Positions 48,173-56,969 of a stretch of DNA of 64,000 nucleotides are shown piece by piece. The stretch is from NCBI GenBank assembly GCA_965198895.1, contig OZ240676.1, positions 434,001 through 498,000 on the forward strand, given 5' to 3'. The position numbers and the translations under genes are program-made. The DNA is from LMUY01 sp965198895 (GTDB lineage Bacteria; Pseudomonadota; Alphaproteobacteria; Acetobacterales; Acetobacteraceae). Positions within the stretch are counted from its first letter, which is position 1; each line of letters begins with the position of its first letter. A model generated the notes under the pieces. That model ran no database searches. It was not told the DNA's origin and saw nothing but the letters and a program-made list of their open reading frames with translations.

Positions 48173-48718
48173 ATGGCTTTCAACGTGAGGGGCAGCGGCG
48201 CGCCACCCAACAAGCTCAGCCACGACCAAGCGGGCAAGTATTTCGCCGCCGCTATCAGCTATGTCACACAGTCGGACACGGCAAAGCTCGTCTACGACAG
48301 GCTGGACGCATTGCCGAACAAGATCCTCATCGAGTGCAATCTGACCGACGACGACGCCTATGCCCATGCATACGCTGGCGCCGGATACATCGCCTGGGAC
48401 CCGCTGAGTTCCCTCAAGGTTACGGATACCGGATGGCAGTCACCGGCCGTGGGACTGATCCACGAGATGTATCACGCCTACCAGGAGTTCGTTCTGAGAG
48501 ACATCTACCCGAATATTCCGCAGAAGCTGATCAGCGGTGGACCGGCCGGCGGAGGCAAGCAGCCGGTGAGCAAGGAGGAGATTGCCACCGTCATCTTCGA
48601 GACCAAGGTGTGCCAAGAACTTGCCGCACTCGGTCATACCAACGAGACGGTCCGGACGACCTACTTCCGCTGTGTCGGGACGGAACGGGTCAAGAGCCCA
48701 AGCGCTACGGGGCGCTGA
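48173..48718 (+). CDS. putative zinc metalloprotease with HExxH motif (M91/NleD-like)
   Basis: 181 residues with no signal peptide. The zincin motif LIHEMYHAYQEF gives His97, Glu98 and His101. A later KEEIATVIFETKVCQEL and NETVR region could supply the third ligand (Glu143 or Glu158), as in M91 peptidases such as the type III effectors NleD and HopH1. It has a strong GGAGGGG ribosome binding site. Base composition is visibly lower in GC than its neighbours, and the 210-base region upstream has no gene. I do not see a secretion system here, so an effector role is only suggested. Confidence is high for a gene and moderate for the family. Confidence 0.7.
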   Translation: MAFNVRGSGAPPNKLSHDQAGKYFAAAISYVTQSDTAKLVYDRLDALPNKILIECNLTDDDAYAHAYAGAGYIAWDPLSSLKVTDTGWQSPAVGLIHEMYHAYQEFVLRDIYPNIPQKLISGGPAGGGKQPVSKEEIATVIFETKVCQELAALGHTNETVRTTYFRCVGTERVKSPSATGR

Positions 48719-48738
48719 CCTCGCGCGTCGTTCAGACT

Positions 48739-50007
48739 TCAGCGCACACCCAAGCGCCTTGCCGCGACGAGACAGAGCAGGCTCAGCAGCATCACGGCGC
48801 ACAGATACAAGCCCGGGCTCGTCGGGTCCCCGGTTGCCGCCACGATCGCGCCCACGACCAGCGGGGTCACGCCGCCAAAGAGCGTCTGCGCTAGCACGTA
48901 GCTGATGGAAACACCGGTGGTGCGCCGCCGGGTCAGGAACAGGTCGGCCAGGGCTGCCGGAACCGTCGCATAGTAGCCGCAGTAGAAAACCAGCGCGATC
49001 AGCGCCTGGATGCTGACCAGGGTGGCAACCGAAGGTGACGCCACCAGCCAACGGAACAGCGGGTAGATCATCACCAGGCCAACCACTCCCGCGACCGCCA
49101 TCACCCGGATTCGTCCCACCTTGTCCGACAACGCGCCGAACACCGGCGGCAGCAGCGTATTCACCACCCCGGCCGCAATCGTGCCGAGCAGCGCAGTGGA
49201 GGCGGGCAGGCCGAGCTTGGTGAAGGCAAACGTCGGCATGTACGTGTTCAGGTAGCTGCCGCAGGCCCCGGCCGCCACGATCCCGGCCCCCACCACGATC
49301 CGCAGCTTGTCCAGGGAGGCAGCTTCCTGCAGCGGGGTGTCGGTATGGTCGGCGCGCAGGAACTCCTCCGGTTCGTCGAGGCGGCTGCGGATGTAGACCG
49401 CCGCCGGGCCGATCAGCAGGCCGAACAGGAACGGCACGCGCCAGCCCCAACTCGCCACCTGGTCAGCAGTCAGCGCGGCATTCACGGCGTAGGCGAACAG
49501 CGAGGCGAGGAACACGGCGAACCCCGACGCGGCCCATTGCAGGCTGGCGTAGAAGCCGCGGCGCGCCGGGTCCTGCTCGGCCAGCAGGGCGGTGGCGCTG
49601 CCGAACTCGCCGCCGGCCGAGAAGCCCTGCACCATGCGGGCCACGACCAGCAGAATCGGCGCCGCGAGCCCGATCGTGGCGTAGTTGGGCAGAACCGCGA
49701 TCACCAGCGTGCCGAACGTCATCAGTGCCGCGGACAACGTCAGCCCCGGCTTGCGCCCCACCCGGTCGGAATAGGCGCCGATGAAGATCGCCCCCAGCGG
49801 CCGCACCAGCCACGCGATGGCGAAGGTGCCGAGGCTGAGCAGCGTCGACACCGCCGGGTCGCTGGACGGGAAGAACTGCCGCCCCAGCACCACCGCGAAC
49901 AGGGCATACAGCACCAGGTCGTACCACTCGAGCGCCGCCCCGATATTGGCGGCGATAGCGGTATGCAGTCGGCTGGCCCGCGGCCTCGATGCTAGCGCCA
50001 CGTCCAT
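48739..50007 (-). CDS. MFS transporter, metabolite:H+ symporter type
   Basis: About 422 residues with 12 predicted helices. Landmarks are ANIGAALEWYDLVLYALFA (TM1), the RPLGAIFIGAYSDRVGRKPGL loop and FSAGGEFGSATAL (TM4-5 loop), all typical of the MHS family that carries citrate, shikimate, proline or similar acids. The start ATG 50007 precedes this core; a longer frame to 50217 runs into the divergent gene and has no family resemblance. It is divergent from the royal-jelly-protein homologue with 122 bases between. Confidence 0.9.
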   Translation of the reverse strand: MDVALASRPRASRLHTAIAANIGAALEWYDLVLYALFAVVLGRQFFPSSDPAVSTLLSLGTFAIAWLVRPLGAIFIGAYSDRVGRKPGLTLSAALMTFGTLVIAVLPNYATIGLAAPILLVVARMVQGFSAGGEFGSATALLAEQDPARRGFYASLQWAASGFAVFLASLFAYAVNAALTADQVASWGWRVPFLFGLLIGPAAVYIRSRLDEPEEFLRADHTDTPLQEAASLDKLRIVVGAGIVAAGACGSYLNTYMPTFAFTKLGLPASTALLGTIAAGVVNTLLPPVFGALSDKVGRIRVMAVAGVVGLVMIYPLFRWLVASPSVATLVSIQALIALVFYCGYYATVPAALADLFLTRRRTTGVSISYVLAQTLFGGVTPLVVGAIVAATGDPTSPGLYLCAVMLLSLLCLVAARRLGVR

Positions 50008-50129
50008 GCTGATCCCCTGCGAATGCAGCGGCGATGATGTCGATTGCGTGACCACGGGACAAGCCGGGTTTGCGCCGGGAAACTGCATTGGGGCGCTCGT
50101 GTTGCTTCGGTCTCGCTCAGGAAACCGCA

Positions 50130-51242
50130 ATGCAACACCCTGCCCTTCCCCGCCGCACGCTGCTCGGTGCCGGCGCCGCCGTCTTGGCGCTGCCCTCGAT
50201 GGTGGCCCAGGCCGCACCGGCGGCTAAGCTCGAGCTGGTCGCCACGTTCAGCCAGCCCCGCCAGGTCACCGGCGTCGCCGTCTCCCCCACCGGCCGCATC
50301 TTCGTGAACTTCCCCCGTTGGGAGGAGGACGTCGCGATGTCGGTGACCGAGGTGGGCCATGGCGGCGCGCTCACCCCCTATCCGAATGCCGACTGGAACG
50401 CCTTCCGCGACGCTGCCCCGGCCAATCCCGCCCAGCGCTTCGTCTGCGTGCAGAGCGTCACCTGCGACCCGCAAGGCAATCTGTGGGTGCTCGACCCGGC
50501 GGCCCCTGGGCTGAGCTTCGAGGTGACGGGCGGGCCGAAGCTGGTGTGCATCGACCTCAAGACCAACCAGGTGAGCCGTGTCTACGCCGTCGATCCCAGC
50601 ATCGCGCCGCAGGGCAGCTACCTGAACGACATCCGCTTCACGCCGGACGGGCAGCGCGCTGTCCTGACCAATTCCGGCCAGCCCGGTTGCCTCATCACCT
50701 TCGACGTGCAGTCCGGCCAGATGCGCCGGGTGCTGGACGGCCATCCCAGCACGCAGTTCGAGAAGGGCATGGTGGTGACCGTGGACGGCAAGCCGTTGAA
50801 GCGCCTGGACGGTGAGACGGCCCAGTTCTCGGCCGACGGAATCGCGCTCGACAACCAGGGGGAGAACGTGTTCTGGCAGGCAACCACGGGCACGACGATG
50901 TACCGTGCCCCGGTGAAGGCCCTGTTCGACCCGCAGGTGACGGCGGACCAACTGGGCAGTGCCGTCGAGACCTACACCCGCACCTTCCTGGCCGACGGCT
51001 ACTGGATGGCGAAAAGCGGCACGCTGTATTGCACGTCTTGCGCCGACAACTCGGTCAAGCGGATGATGCCGGACAAGACCTTCAGCGTCGCGGTGCAGGA
51101 CAAACGGCTATTCTGGCCGGACAGCATGGCGGAGGGTGCGGACGGGTCGATCTACGTCACCGCCTCGCACATTCCGCAGATGAAAGCGTGGCAGGGCCCC
51201 GGGGTGCAGCAGAGCCAACTGTTCCGCTTCAAGCCCGCTTGA
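50130..51242 (+). CDS. major royal jelly/yellow family beta-propeller protein with Tat-like signal
   Basis: About 370 residues. PRRTLLGAGAAVLALPS is a twin-arginine-like signal peptide ending near AQA. The rest matches the MRJP (PF03022) beta-propeller: GVAVSPTGRIFVNFPRW, LWVLDPAAPG, NDIRFTPDG and FSADGIALD. The bacterial function is unknown; relatives include SMP-30-like lactonases. It is likely exported folded to the periplasm. The divergent MFS transporter may share its substrate. Confidence 0.86.
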   Translation: MQHPALPRRTLLGAGAAVLALPSMVAQAAPAAKLELVATFSQPRQVTGVAVSPTGRIFVNFPRWEEDVAMSVTEVGHGGALTPYPNADWNAFRDAAPANPAQRFVCVQSVTCDPQGNLWVLDPAAPGLSFEVTGGPKLVCIDLKTNQVSRVYAVDPSIAPQGSYLNDIRFTPDGQRAVLTNSGQPGCLITFDVQSGQMRRVLDGHPSTQFEKGMVVTVDGKPLKRLDGETAQFSADGIALDNQGENVFWQATTGTTMYRAPVKALFDPQVTADQLGSAVETYTRTFLADGYWMAKSGTLYCTSCADNSVKRMMPDKTFSVAVQDKRLFWPDSMAEGADGSIYVTASHIPQMKAWQGPGVQQSQLFRFKPA

Positions 51243-51247
51243 ACACC

Positions 51248-51385
51248 GTCGTGCCAGGGCTTGACCGCTGGCATCCACGGCGTCCCGCAGACACCGGCCC
51301 CGCCGTGTGCATGCGGTCGTGTCAAATCTCGTCTGACGTCACCAGCCCAATCGCGTGGATACCAAGGTCAAGCCTTGGCATGGTG
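51248..51385 (+). repeat. dispersed MITE-like repeat, copy C
   Basis: A 138-base element with terminal inverted repeats of about 30 bases (51248-51279 and 51354-51385): GTGCCAGGGCTTGACC on the left, GTGGATACCAAGGTCAAGCC on the right. The interior block CCGCAGACACCGG is shared with copy A, and TGACG...CAGCCCAA with copy B. It lies 5 bases after a stop codon, between convergent genes. Confidence 0.82.
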
Positions 51386-51391
51386 ATGGTG

Positions 51392-52354
51392 TCACCGCAC
51401 CAAGTTTGCCGGCTCGCGTCCGGCCAACACGGCGTCGATCCCGTCCAGCACCATCGCGCCCATCGCGTCGCGGGTGACGGAGGTGGCGCTGCCAAGATGC
51501 GGCAGCAGAACCGCATTGTCGCAGGTGAGATACTCGGGATTGAGGGCCGGCTCGCCCTCGAACACGTCGGCTCCATAAGCCGCGATCCGTCCGCTCCGAA
51601 GCGCCGCGATCATCGCCGCGTCGTCGACCAAAATGCCTCGGCCAGCATTGGCCACGACGGCCCCATGCGGCAGCTTGGCGATCCGCTCGGCATTGAGCCA
51701 GTGCTTGGTGCCCTCCCCGCCCGGTGCGTTCAGCGACAGCAAGTCGCAGACGGCGAGGAAGCTGTCGTCGTCATCGTGGTAGATCGCGCCGCGCTCCAGC
51801 TCCGGCGGCAAGCGCGCGACGTCGCGGTAGTGCACGATCATCGCCAGCCCCTGCGCCAGCTTGGCCAGTTCGCGCCCGATCCGGCCCATGCCGAAAATGC
51901 CGAGCGTGCGGCCGACAACCCCCGTGCCGAGCAGTTGCGTCGGCGCCCACCCTGTCCACTGGCCGCTCCGGACCAGGCGCTCGCCCTCGCCCGCCCGGCG
52001 TGCCGCGGCGAGCAACAGCAGCAGCGCGCACTCCGCCGTGGCGACGGACAGCACGTCGGGCGTGTTCACCACGGCAATGCCGCGGGCGCGGGCGGCGGCG
52101 ACGTCGATGTGGTCGTAACCGACGCTGAACGTGCCGATCACCCGGACGGTATCCGGCAGCGCCGCGATGGTCGCGGCATCCAGTTTCTCCGCGGGGCAGC
52201 ACAGCACGGCCGTGGCACCATCCGCCAGCCGCACGACATCGGCTCCGCTGCGGGGCGTGTCGTCGGCGTTCAGTCGGGCGTCGTAACTCTGCGTCGCGCG
52301 AGCTTCGACGGCAGGTGGCAAACGGCGGGTAACGAGCAGGATCGGCTTGGCCAT
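51392..52354 (-). CDS. D-isomer specific 2-hydroxyacid dehydrogenase (glyoxylate/hydroxypyruvate reductase-like)
   Basis: About 320 residues. The NAD loop is GIFGMGRIGRELAK, and the catalytic Arg, Glu and His are in NAGRGILVD, VFEGEP and PHLGSAT. The preceding TFSVGYDHIDVAAARARG is characteristic of the family. It probably reduces glyoxylate or hydroxypyruvate. ATG 52354 has GGAG 11 bases upstream; an ATG at 52378 is a weaker alternative. The repeat copy C lies just beyond the stop. Confidence 0.93.
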   Translation of the reverse strand: MAKPILLVTRRLPPAVEARATQSYDARLNADDTPRSGADVVRLADGATAVLCCPAEKLDAATIAALPDTVRVIGTFSVGYDHIDVAAARARGIAVVNTPDVLSVATAECALLLLLAAARRAGEGERLVRSGQWTGWAPTQLLGTGVVGRTLGIFGMGRIGRELAKLAQGLAMIVHYRDVARLPPELERGAIYHDDDDSFLAVCDLLSLNAPGGEGTKHWLNAERIAKLPHGAVVANAGRGILVDDAAMIAALRSGRIAAYGADVFEGEPALNPEYLTCDNAVLLPHLGSATSVTRDAMGAMVLDGIDAVLAGREPANLVR

Positions 52355-52414
52355 GCTGGGGAGCTCCTTTTCCGCCATCCTGGCCGGAGATCCCTTGTTG
52401 CGCCAGCGCCAGGG

Positions 52415-52969
52415 TTAGGCGGTGATGCTGGCCGCCGCCACGGTCGCTGCCGTGCCGCCGTAATTGGCCAGCGTCTGCTGCAGGGTTTGCTGCAACTGAT
52501 CCAGCACCGATTGCAGGCTTGTCGGCGCCGCCGTGCTCGCAGAGGCCGTGGAGGCAGCGGCGGATGGAGTTGCCGCGGAGCCATCCGCCGACTGGGACGA
52601 GTTGGCTAGCAACTGCTGCAACCGGCTTGCCAGGTTGCTGATCGGGCTGGACTGAGCCGAGGTCGTCGGGTCGGTGGCGCCCAGCGGGTTGGTCGACGTG
52701 GCGGAGGCGCTCGCCGTGGTGGCGGTGCCGGATGACTGGCCGGACTGCGCGTTCAGCAGGATGGATTGCAGTTCCGACGCAAACTTCTGCAGGCCCGCAC
52801 CGGCTGGGGCGGCCTGGCTTGCCGACGCCGTGCTGGCCGACGATGTCGATGCACCGGTCGTGCTCGCGCTCAGCGGATCGGTCTGCGACGATGTAGCAGC
52901 CGCCGGCTTGTGGTGGTGGTGATGGGCGACCGGCGTAGCCGACTGCGTCGAACTGATACTTCCGCTCAT
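52415..52969 (-). CDS. hypothetical Ala/Ser/Thr-rich protein with natural His run
   Basis: 184 residues that I do not recognise. There is no signal peptide. After MSGSISSTQ comes PVAHHHHHKPA, then long Ser/Thr/Ala low-complexity stretches separating two or three amphipathic segments (LQKFASELQSILLNAQ, ISNLASRLQQLLANS, LQSVLDQLQQTLQQTL). The segments look like repeated helices with LxxLLxxxxQ spacing. A TGGAGG ribosome binding site precedes ATG 52969. It may be a small secreted or scaffold protein; no function can be given. Confidence 0.72.
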   Translation of the reverse strand: MSGSISSTQSATPVAHHHHHKPAAATSSQTDPLSASTTGASTSSASTASASQAAPAGAGLQKFASELQSILLNAQSGQSSGTATTASASATSTNPLGATDPTTSAQSSPISNLASRLQQLLANSSQSADGSAATPSAAASTASASTAAPTSLQSVLDQLQQTLQQTLANYGGTAATVAAASITA

Positions 52970-53111
52970 GATGGCCTCCAGGGGTTCCGAACTCCCCTTT
53001 GCCAGCGTCGTGCCACAGCCAACTCCCAGGAACCGGGCCATTTTCCACCCCGACACGGCAGAAGTGACCCGGCAGGAATTGCCGCCCCGGCCGCGAACGC
53101 TGCCCCGCGGC

Positions 53112-55589
53112 TTACGAGAACATCCGGCTGAGCAGCGAACGAAGCTTCTCGCGGCCGTACGGCTTGCTCAGGAACTCGTCGCACCACGACTCGCCCGCGG
53201 TGCCCTGGCCATTCTCCGCGAAGCCGGACGTGAGCAACACGCGAAGCCCGGGCGAGAGGCGCTTGGCCTCCGCGGCCAGGTCAGTGCCGCTCATCGGGGG
53301 TGGCAGCACGATATCACTGAACAGCAGGTCGAACGCGGGGTGCTGGCCGAGCGCCGCCAAGGCCGCCCCCGCCGTCTCGACCGGCTCCACGACACAGCCG
53401 AACTGTTGCAGCATTCGGGTCACGGCCTTGAGCACCGGCAGCTGGTCTTCAACCACCAGCACCCGCAACCCGTCCGCCTGCCACTGGCTCTTGAGCGGGA
53501 CCGTGTCGGTGCCGAGAGGGACGGCGGCTTTCAGGGGGAAGTACAGCGATACCGTCGTTCCGTGCCCTAATGCGCTTTCGATCCCGACATAGCCGCCCGA
53601 CTGGCGCGCGAAGCCATACACCATGCTCAGCCCGAGCCCGCTGCCGCGATGGGGCGCCTTCGTCGTGAAAAACGGCTCGAAGACACGGGTCAGCAGTTCC
53701 GGCGACATGCCGGTCCCCTCGTCGGACACCTCAAGCACGGCGTACTCGCCTTTCGCGATCTCGCCATCCTGGCAGACGATGCCGGGAGTGATCTCGCGCC
53801 GGTTTGCGCTGATCGTGATCTTGCCACCGTCCGGCATCGCATCGCGGGCATTGATGGCGAGGTTCATCAGGGCGTTCTCGAGTTGCGCGGGATCGGCGTG
53901 CAACTCGTCGGTCAAAGACCCCGGACGGATCTGGACGCTGTGCTGTTCCCCCAGCGTCCGGCCGAGCAGGGTCGACAATTCCCCCAGCATCTTGGCAATA
54001 TCGATGTATTTCGGCCGCAACTGCGCCTGCAGCGCATAGGACAGCAGCGAGGACGTCAGCTCCGCCGCACGCTCGGCGGCGATCAGCGCAGGCTTGAGCA
54101 GCTCATGCGCCGAATGGCCGGGGTCGAGCTCGATGATCGCTTCCTCGATGTTGAGCGTCGTGACCGTCAGCAGGTTGTTGAAGTCATGCGCGATGCCACC
54201 CGTCAGCTGACCGAGCGTCTTCAGCCGCTCCGAGCGAAGCAGCGCCTGCTCGGCTTTCTTGTGTTGCGTGATGTCCTGGCAAAACCCGAATGCGCCGTCG
54301 AGCGTCCCGTCCGCCCCCAGCACCGGGCGCGCCTCGATCCGGCAATACCGTACGTCATGCGTCCCGATCGGGATGGCGAATTCGATCTGCCGCGGTTCGC
54401 GCCGGTCGAACACGGCCTGCAGGCCAGCCTGAACGCTGTCGCGGTCCCTGGGCCGGATCACGGCCATCATTTCGGCAACGGTCGGCGGCTGATCACGTTT
54501 CGGCAAACCGAACATGGCATGCACGTCGCTCGACCAGAGCATCGTCTTCCGGTCGGCGGCCAGCCGCCACATTCCCATCCGCGCGATCCGGTGGGCTTCC
54601 ATAAGCTCCTTCTCGGCCTCTTCGCTCTTGGTGACCTTGGCCGCAAGCAGCAGGTTTTCGGCCGCAATGCGCCGCGCATATTCCGCGATCTCCTGCGCCT
54701 CCTTGCGATCCGTGATGTCCCGCTGAACGGACACCCAGTGCGTATACCATCCCACCTCGTTCGCGACCGGCACGATGCTGATCTCGACCCAGAACTCGGT
54801 GCCGTCCTTGCGGCGGTTGAGCAGCTCGAGCTCGATCGGCTCCCACGCCACCAGGGCCGCACGCAGCTTGTCCAGCGCGGTACGATCGGTACGATTGGTC
54901 TGCAGGATGCGCGGGCTCTTGCCGATGATCTCGGCCTCGGTGTAGCCGGTCACCCTGGTGAACGCCGCGTTGCAATACAGAATGCGCGGCCCGGGCGCAT
55001 CGATCGGCTCGGCTTCCGTGATCAGAACGGCATCGTTCCCGTTCACGACGACAGATTCCAGCAGGCGGAGCCGTTCGATCTGCGCCTGCCCACCGGCTCG
55101 CTCGGCGAAAGCGGGTGCTGCTTCGGTGCTCATGGCACCGTTTCCGCCGAAAACCGGCATTGCAATCAGGTCTGCGAGCATGGCGGCATGGGCCTTGACG
55201 ACGAACTGCTTGGCTGCGCTCAGCGCCGGCCGCGGGCCGTGGTCGGCCACCACGAGCAGACCCTCGGGCGTATCCGAAACGCCATACAAGGGCGCAATTG
55301 CGATGAAGCGAGCCGCCTCGGCGACGGTCTCGACGGCATCCCCGGCCGGGAGCTCGATCATAACGAGGCTGTCGCGACCGAGTGCCAGGCTTTGAGCGCC
55401 GAGTAGGTGTGTGCGGACTGATGCAGCGATGCCGTCCATGGCCCCGAAAGAGGCTACGGAAGCCCAACCGCCATTGCTCGGGAAATATAGGCTAGTCCAC
55501 CGACAATCGATGGAATGATATAGACTTTGCAATACGACATGGATTTTGTCGTCCTGCGGAGTGCGTACCAAAGTACTCATGTCGTTCAT
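53112..55589 (-). CDS. hybrid histidine kinase (GAF, two PAS, HisKA, HATPase, receiver)
   Basis: 825 residues without membrane helices. The order is a GAF-like domain (about 10-145), PAS 1 (about 175-300) with a LOV-like GKSPRILQTN but no photoactive Cys, PAS 2 (about 330-450), HisKA with GGIAHDFNNLL, HATPase with DEGTGMS and GSGLGLSMVYG, and a C-terminal receiver with LLFSDIVLP as phosphoacceptor region. This architecture is a soluble sensor of unknown signal whose output goes through its own receiver or a phosphotransfer protein. The AT-rich 160 bases upstream presumably hold its promoter. Confidence 0.92.
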   Translation of the reverse strand: MNDMSTLVRTPQDDKIHVVLQSLYHSIDCRWTSLYFPSNGGWASVASFGAMDGIAASVRTHLLGAQSLALGRDSLVMIELPAGDAVETVAEAARFIAIAPLYGVSDTPEGLLVVADHGPRPALSAAKQFVVKAHAAMLADLIAMPVFGGNGAMSTEAAPAFAERAGGQAQIERLRLLESVVVNGNDAVLITEAEPIDAPGPRILYCNAAFTRVTGYTEAEIIGKSPRILQTNRTDRTALDKLRAALVAWEPIELELLNRRKDGTEFWVEISIVPVANEVGWYTHWVSVQRDITDRKEAQEIAEYARRIAAENLLLAAKVTKSEEAEKELMEAHRIARMGMWRLAADRKTMLWSSDVHAMFGLPKRDQPPTVAEMMAVIRPRDRDSVQAGLQAVFDRREPRQIEFAIPIGTHDVRYCRIEARPVLGADGTLDGAFGFCQDITQHKKAEQALLRSERLKTLGQLTGGIAHDFNNLLTVTTLNIEEAIIELDPGHSAHELLKPALIAAERAAELTSSLLSYALQAQLRPKYIDIAKMLGELSTLLGRTLGEQHSVQIRPGSLTDELHADPAQLENALMNLAINARDAMPDGGKITISANRREITPGIVCQDGEIAKGEYAVLEVSDEGTGMSPELLTRVFEPFFTTKAPHRGSGLGLSMVYGFARQSGGYVGIESALGHGTTVSLYFPLKAAVPLGTDTVPLKSQWQADGLRVLVVEDQLPVLKAVTRMLQQFGCVVEPVETAGAALAALGQHPAFDLLFSDIVLPPPMSGTDLAAEAKRLSPGLRVLLTSGFAENGQGTAGESWCDEFLSKPYGREKLRSLLSRMFS

Positions 55590-55750
55590 CGCTGACCTAC
55601 CCTGAATCGACGCGCCGAATATTGGAAGCAGCTATCTAGGGTAACAGCCGCAGCGCCGCTGATATGCCAGCAAAGACCGTTTTTGCAACGTCTTGGTTTT
55701 GTAAGTTTGTGTCAGACTATGATTTATAACGTATGTCAGTATATTGATTG
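55590..55750. other. AT-rich intergenic region upstream of the hybrid kinase
   Basis: The AT-richest stretch in the window (for example around 55700-55750). It separates the acyl-CoA operon end from the hybrid kinase start, both on the minus strand. I find no coding frame and no clear consensus promoter; a weak AAGAC...GTCTT hairpin followed by T-rich sequence lies near 55674-55702. Confidence 0.5.
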
Positions 55751-56872
55751 CTAATCAGGAAATTCAGTACGAATCCTTGCCGAGTGCTCGCCGATCGCCG
55801 GCACCGGACCAAGCTCCGGCTGCCCACCGCTTTCGATTACCGGCGGGGCCACCACCGAGGCCGGGCCGGCTGGGGTCTGCACCACGACCCGGCGTAGTGC
55901 CGGGTGGCTCGCCAGGCCCTTCAAATCGTTGACGAAGCCGAATGCGGTGCCCCCTGCGCGAAGGCGCTGCGCCGCCGCTTCCCGCGTCAAACCGGCGAAG
56001 ACGGTGGCGACATGGCCGTCCACCGCCGGGCGGTTGGCCGTCCGAGCCGTGTTGGTCTCGAACCCGGGCATCTGCGACAGACCGGGCTCGCGCAGGACAT
56101 GTGTGCAGAAAGCCTGCCACTCCCGCTCGTTTTGGATCGAGATCAGGATCGAGGCCCCATCCTGCGTTTGGAACGCGCCATACGGCGTGATGGTGGGATG
56201 CGCCAAGCCGACCCGGGCCGGTGCGTGGCCCATGCCTTCGAAGTATAGCAGTGGCACGTTCATCCAGTCTGCCATGCCGTCGAACAGGCTGACCTTCAGC
56301 CCCTTGCCCCGCCCGGTGCGCCCGCGCTCGATCAGCGCCTCCAGCACGCCGGCGTGGGCCGCCATGCCGCAGGCGATGTCGCAGACGGACACGCCGACCC
56401 GGCCCGGCCCGGCGGGGTGCCCGGTGATCGACGCCAGCCCGCTCTCCGCCTGCACCAACAGGTCGTAAGCCTTCATGTCGGCGTAGGAATTGCCTTCGCC
56501 GTAGCCGCTGATGTCGACGGTGATCAGCCGCTCGTGGGCCGCACGCAGTTCGTCGGACCCGAACCCCGCGCGGCCGGCGGCACCCGGTGCCAGGTTCTGG
56601 ATGAACACGTCGGCTTGGGCGAGGATACGGTGCAGCAGCGCGGCGTCGTCCGGCTGTTTGATATCGGCAACCAGGCTCTGCTTGCCGCGGTTGAGCCACA
56701 CGAAGTAGCTCGCCATGCCGTTCACCGACGCGTCGTAGCCGCGCGCGAAATCGCCCTCCGCGCGTTCGATCTTGATCACCCGCGCGCCGGCATCGGCGAG
56801 CCTGCTGGAGCAATACGGCGCCGCCACCGCCTGCTCCAGCGAGACGACCAGCACCCCATCGAGCGCGCCCAT
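55751..56872 (-). CDS. CaiB/BaiF family CoA-transferase (family III)
   Basis: 373 residues. The family blocks are visible: GVLVVSLEQAVAAPYCS at the N-terminus, RVIKIERAEGDFAR, VWLNRGKQSL, the catalytic-Asp region DMKAYDLLVQAESGL, and YGAFQTQDG. It moves CoA between carboxylic acids. I chose ATG 56872; the open frame further up runs through the REP-like palindromes at 56890-56947. It is the last gene of the minus-strand acyl-CoA run, 97 bases after an acyl-CoA dehydrogenase. Confidence 0.9.
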   Translation of the reverse strand: MGALDGVLVVSLEQAVAAPYCSSRLADAGARVIKIERAEGDFARGYDASVNGMASYFVWLNRGKQSLVADIKQPDDAALLHRILAQADVFIQNLAPGAAGRAGFGSDELRAAHERLITVDISGYGEGNSYADMKAYDLLVQAESGLASITGHPAGPGRVGVSVCDIACGMAAHAGVLEALIERGRTGRGKGLKVSLFDGMADWMNVPLLYFEGMGHAPARVGLAHPTITPYGAFQTQDGASILISIQNEREWQAFCTHVLREPGLSQMPGFETNTARTANRPAVDGHVATVFAGLTREAAAQRLRAGGTAFGFVNDLKGLASHPALRRVVVQTPAGPASVVAPPVIESGGQPELGPVPAIGEHSARIRTEFPD

Positions 56873-56889
56873 CAGTACAGGCGCCGTAG

Positions 56890-56947
56890 GGTGGGCTGCT
56901 CGCAGCCCACCGGGGCAAAACAGAAGGTGGGCCGCAAGCAGCCCACC
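56890..56947. repeat. two adjacent GGTGGGC palindromes (REP-like)
   Basis: GGTGGGCTGC at 56890-56899 pairs perfectly with 56902-56911. A second hairpin, GGTGGGC at 56926-56932 with 56941-56947, follows. The GTAGGGTGGG lead-in resembles the right arm of the inverted repeat at 2472. The pair lies between two genes of the acyl-CoA operon. Confidence 0.75.
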
Positions 56948-56969
56948 CGACGGAACGACGTGTGCATGA

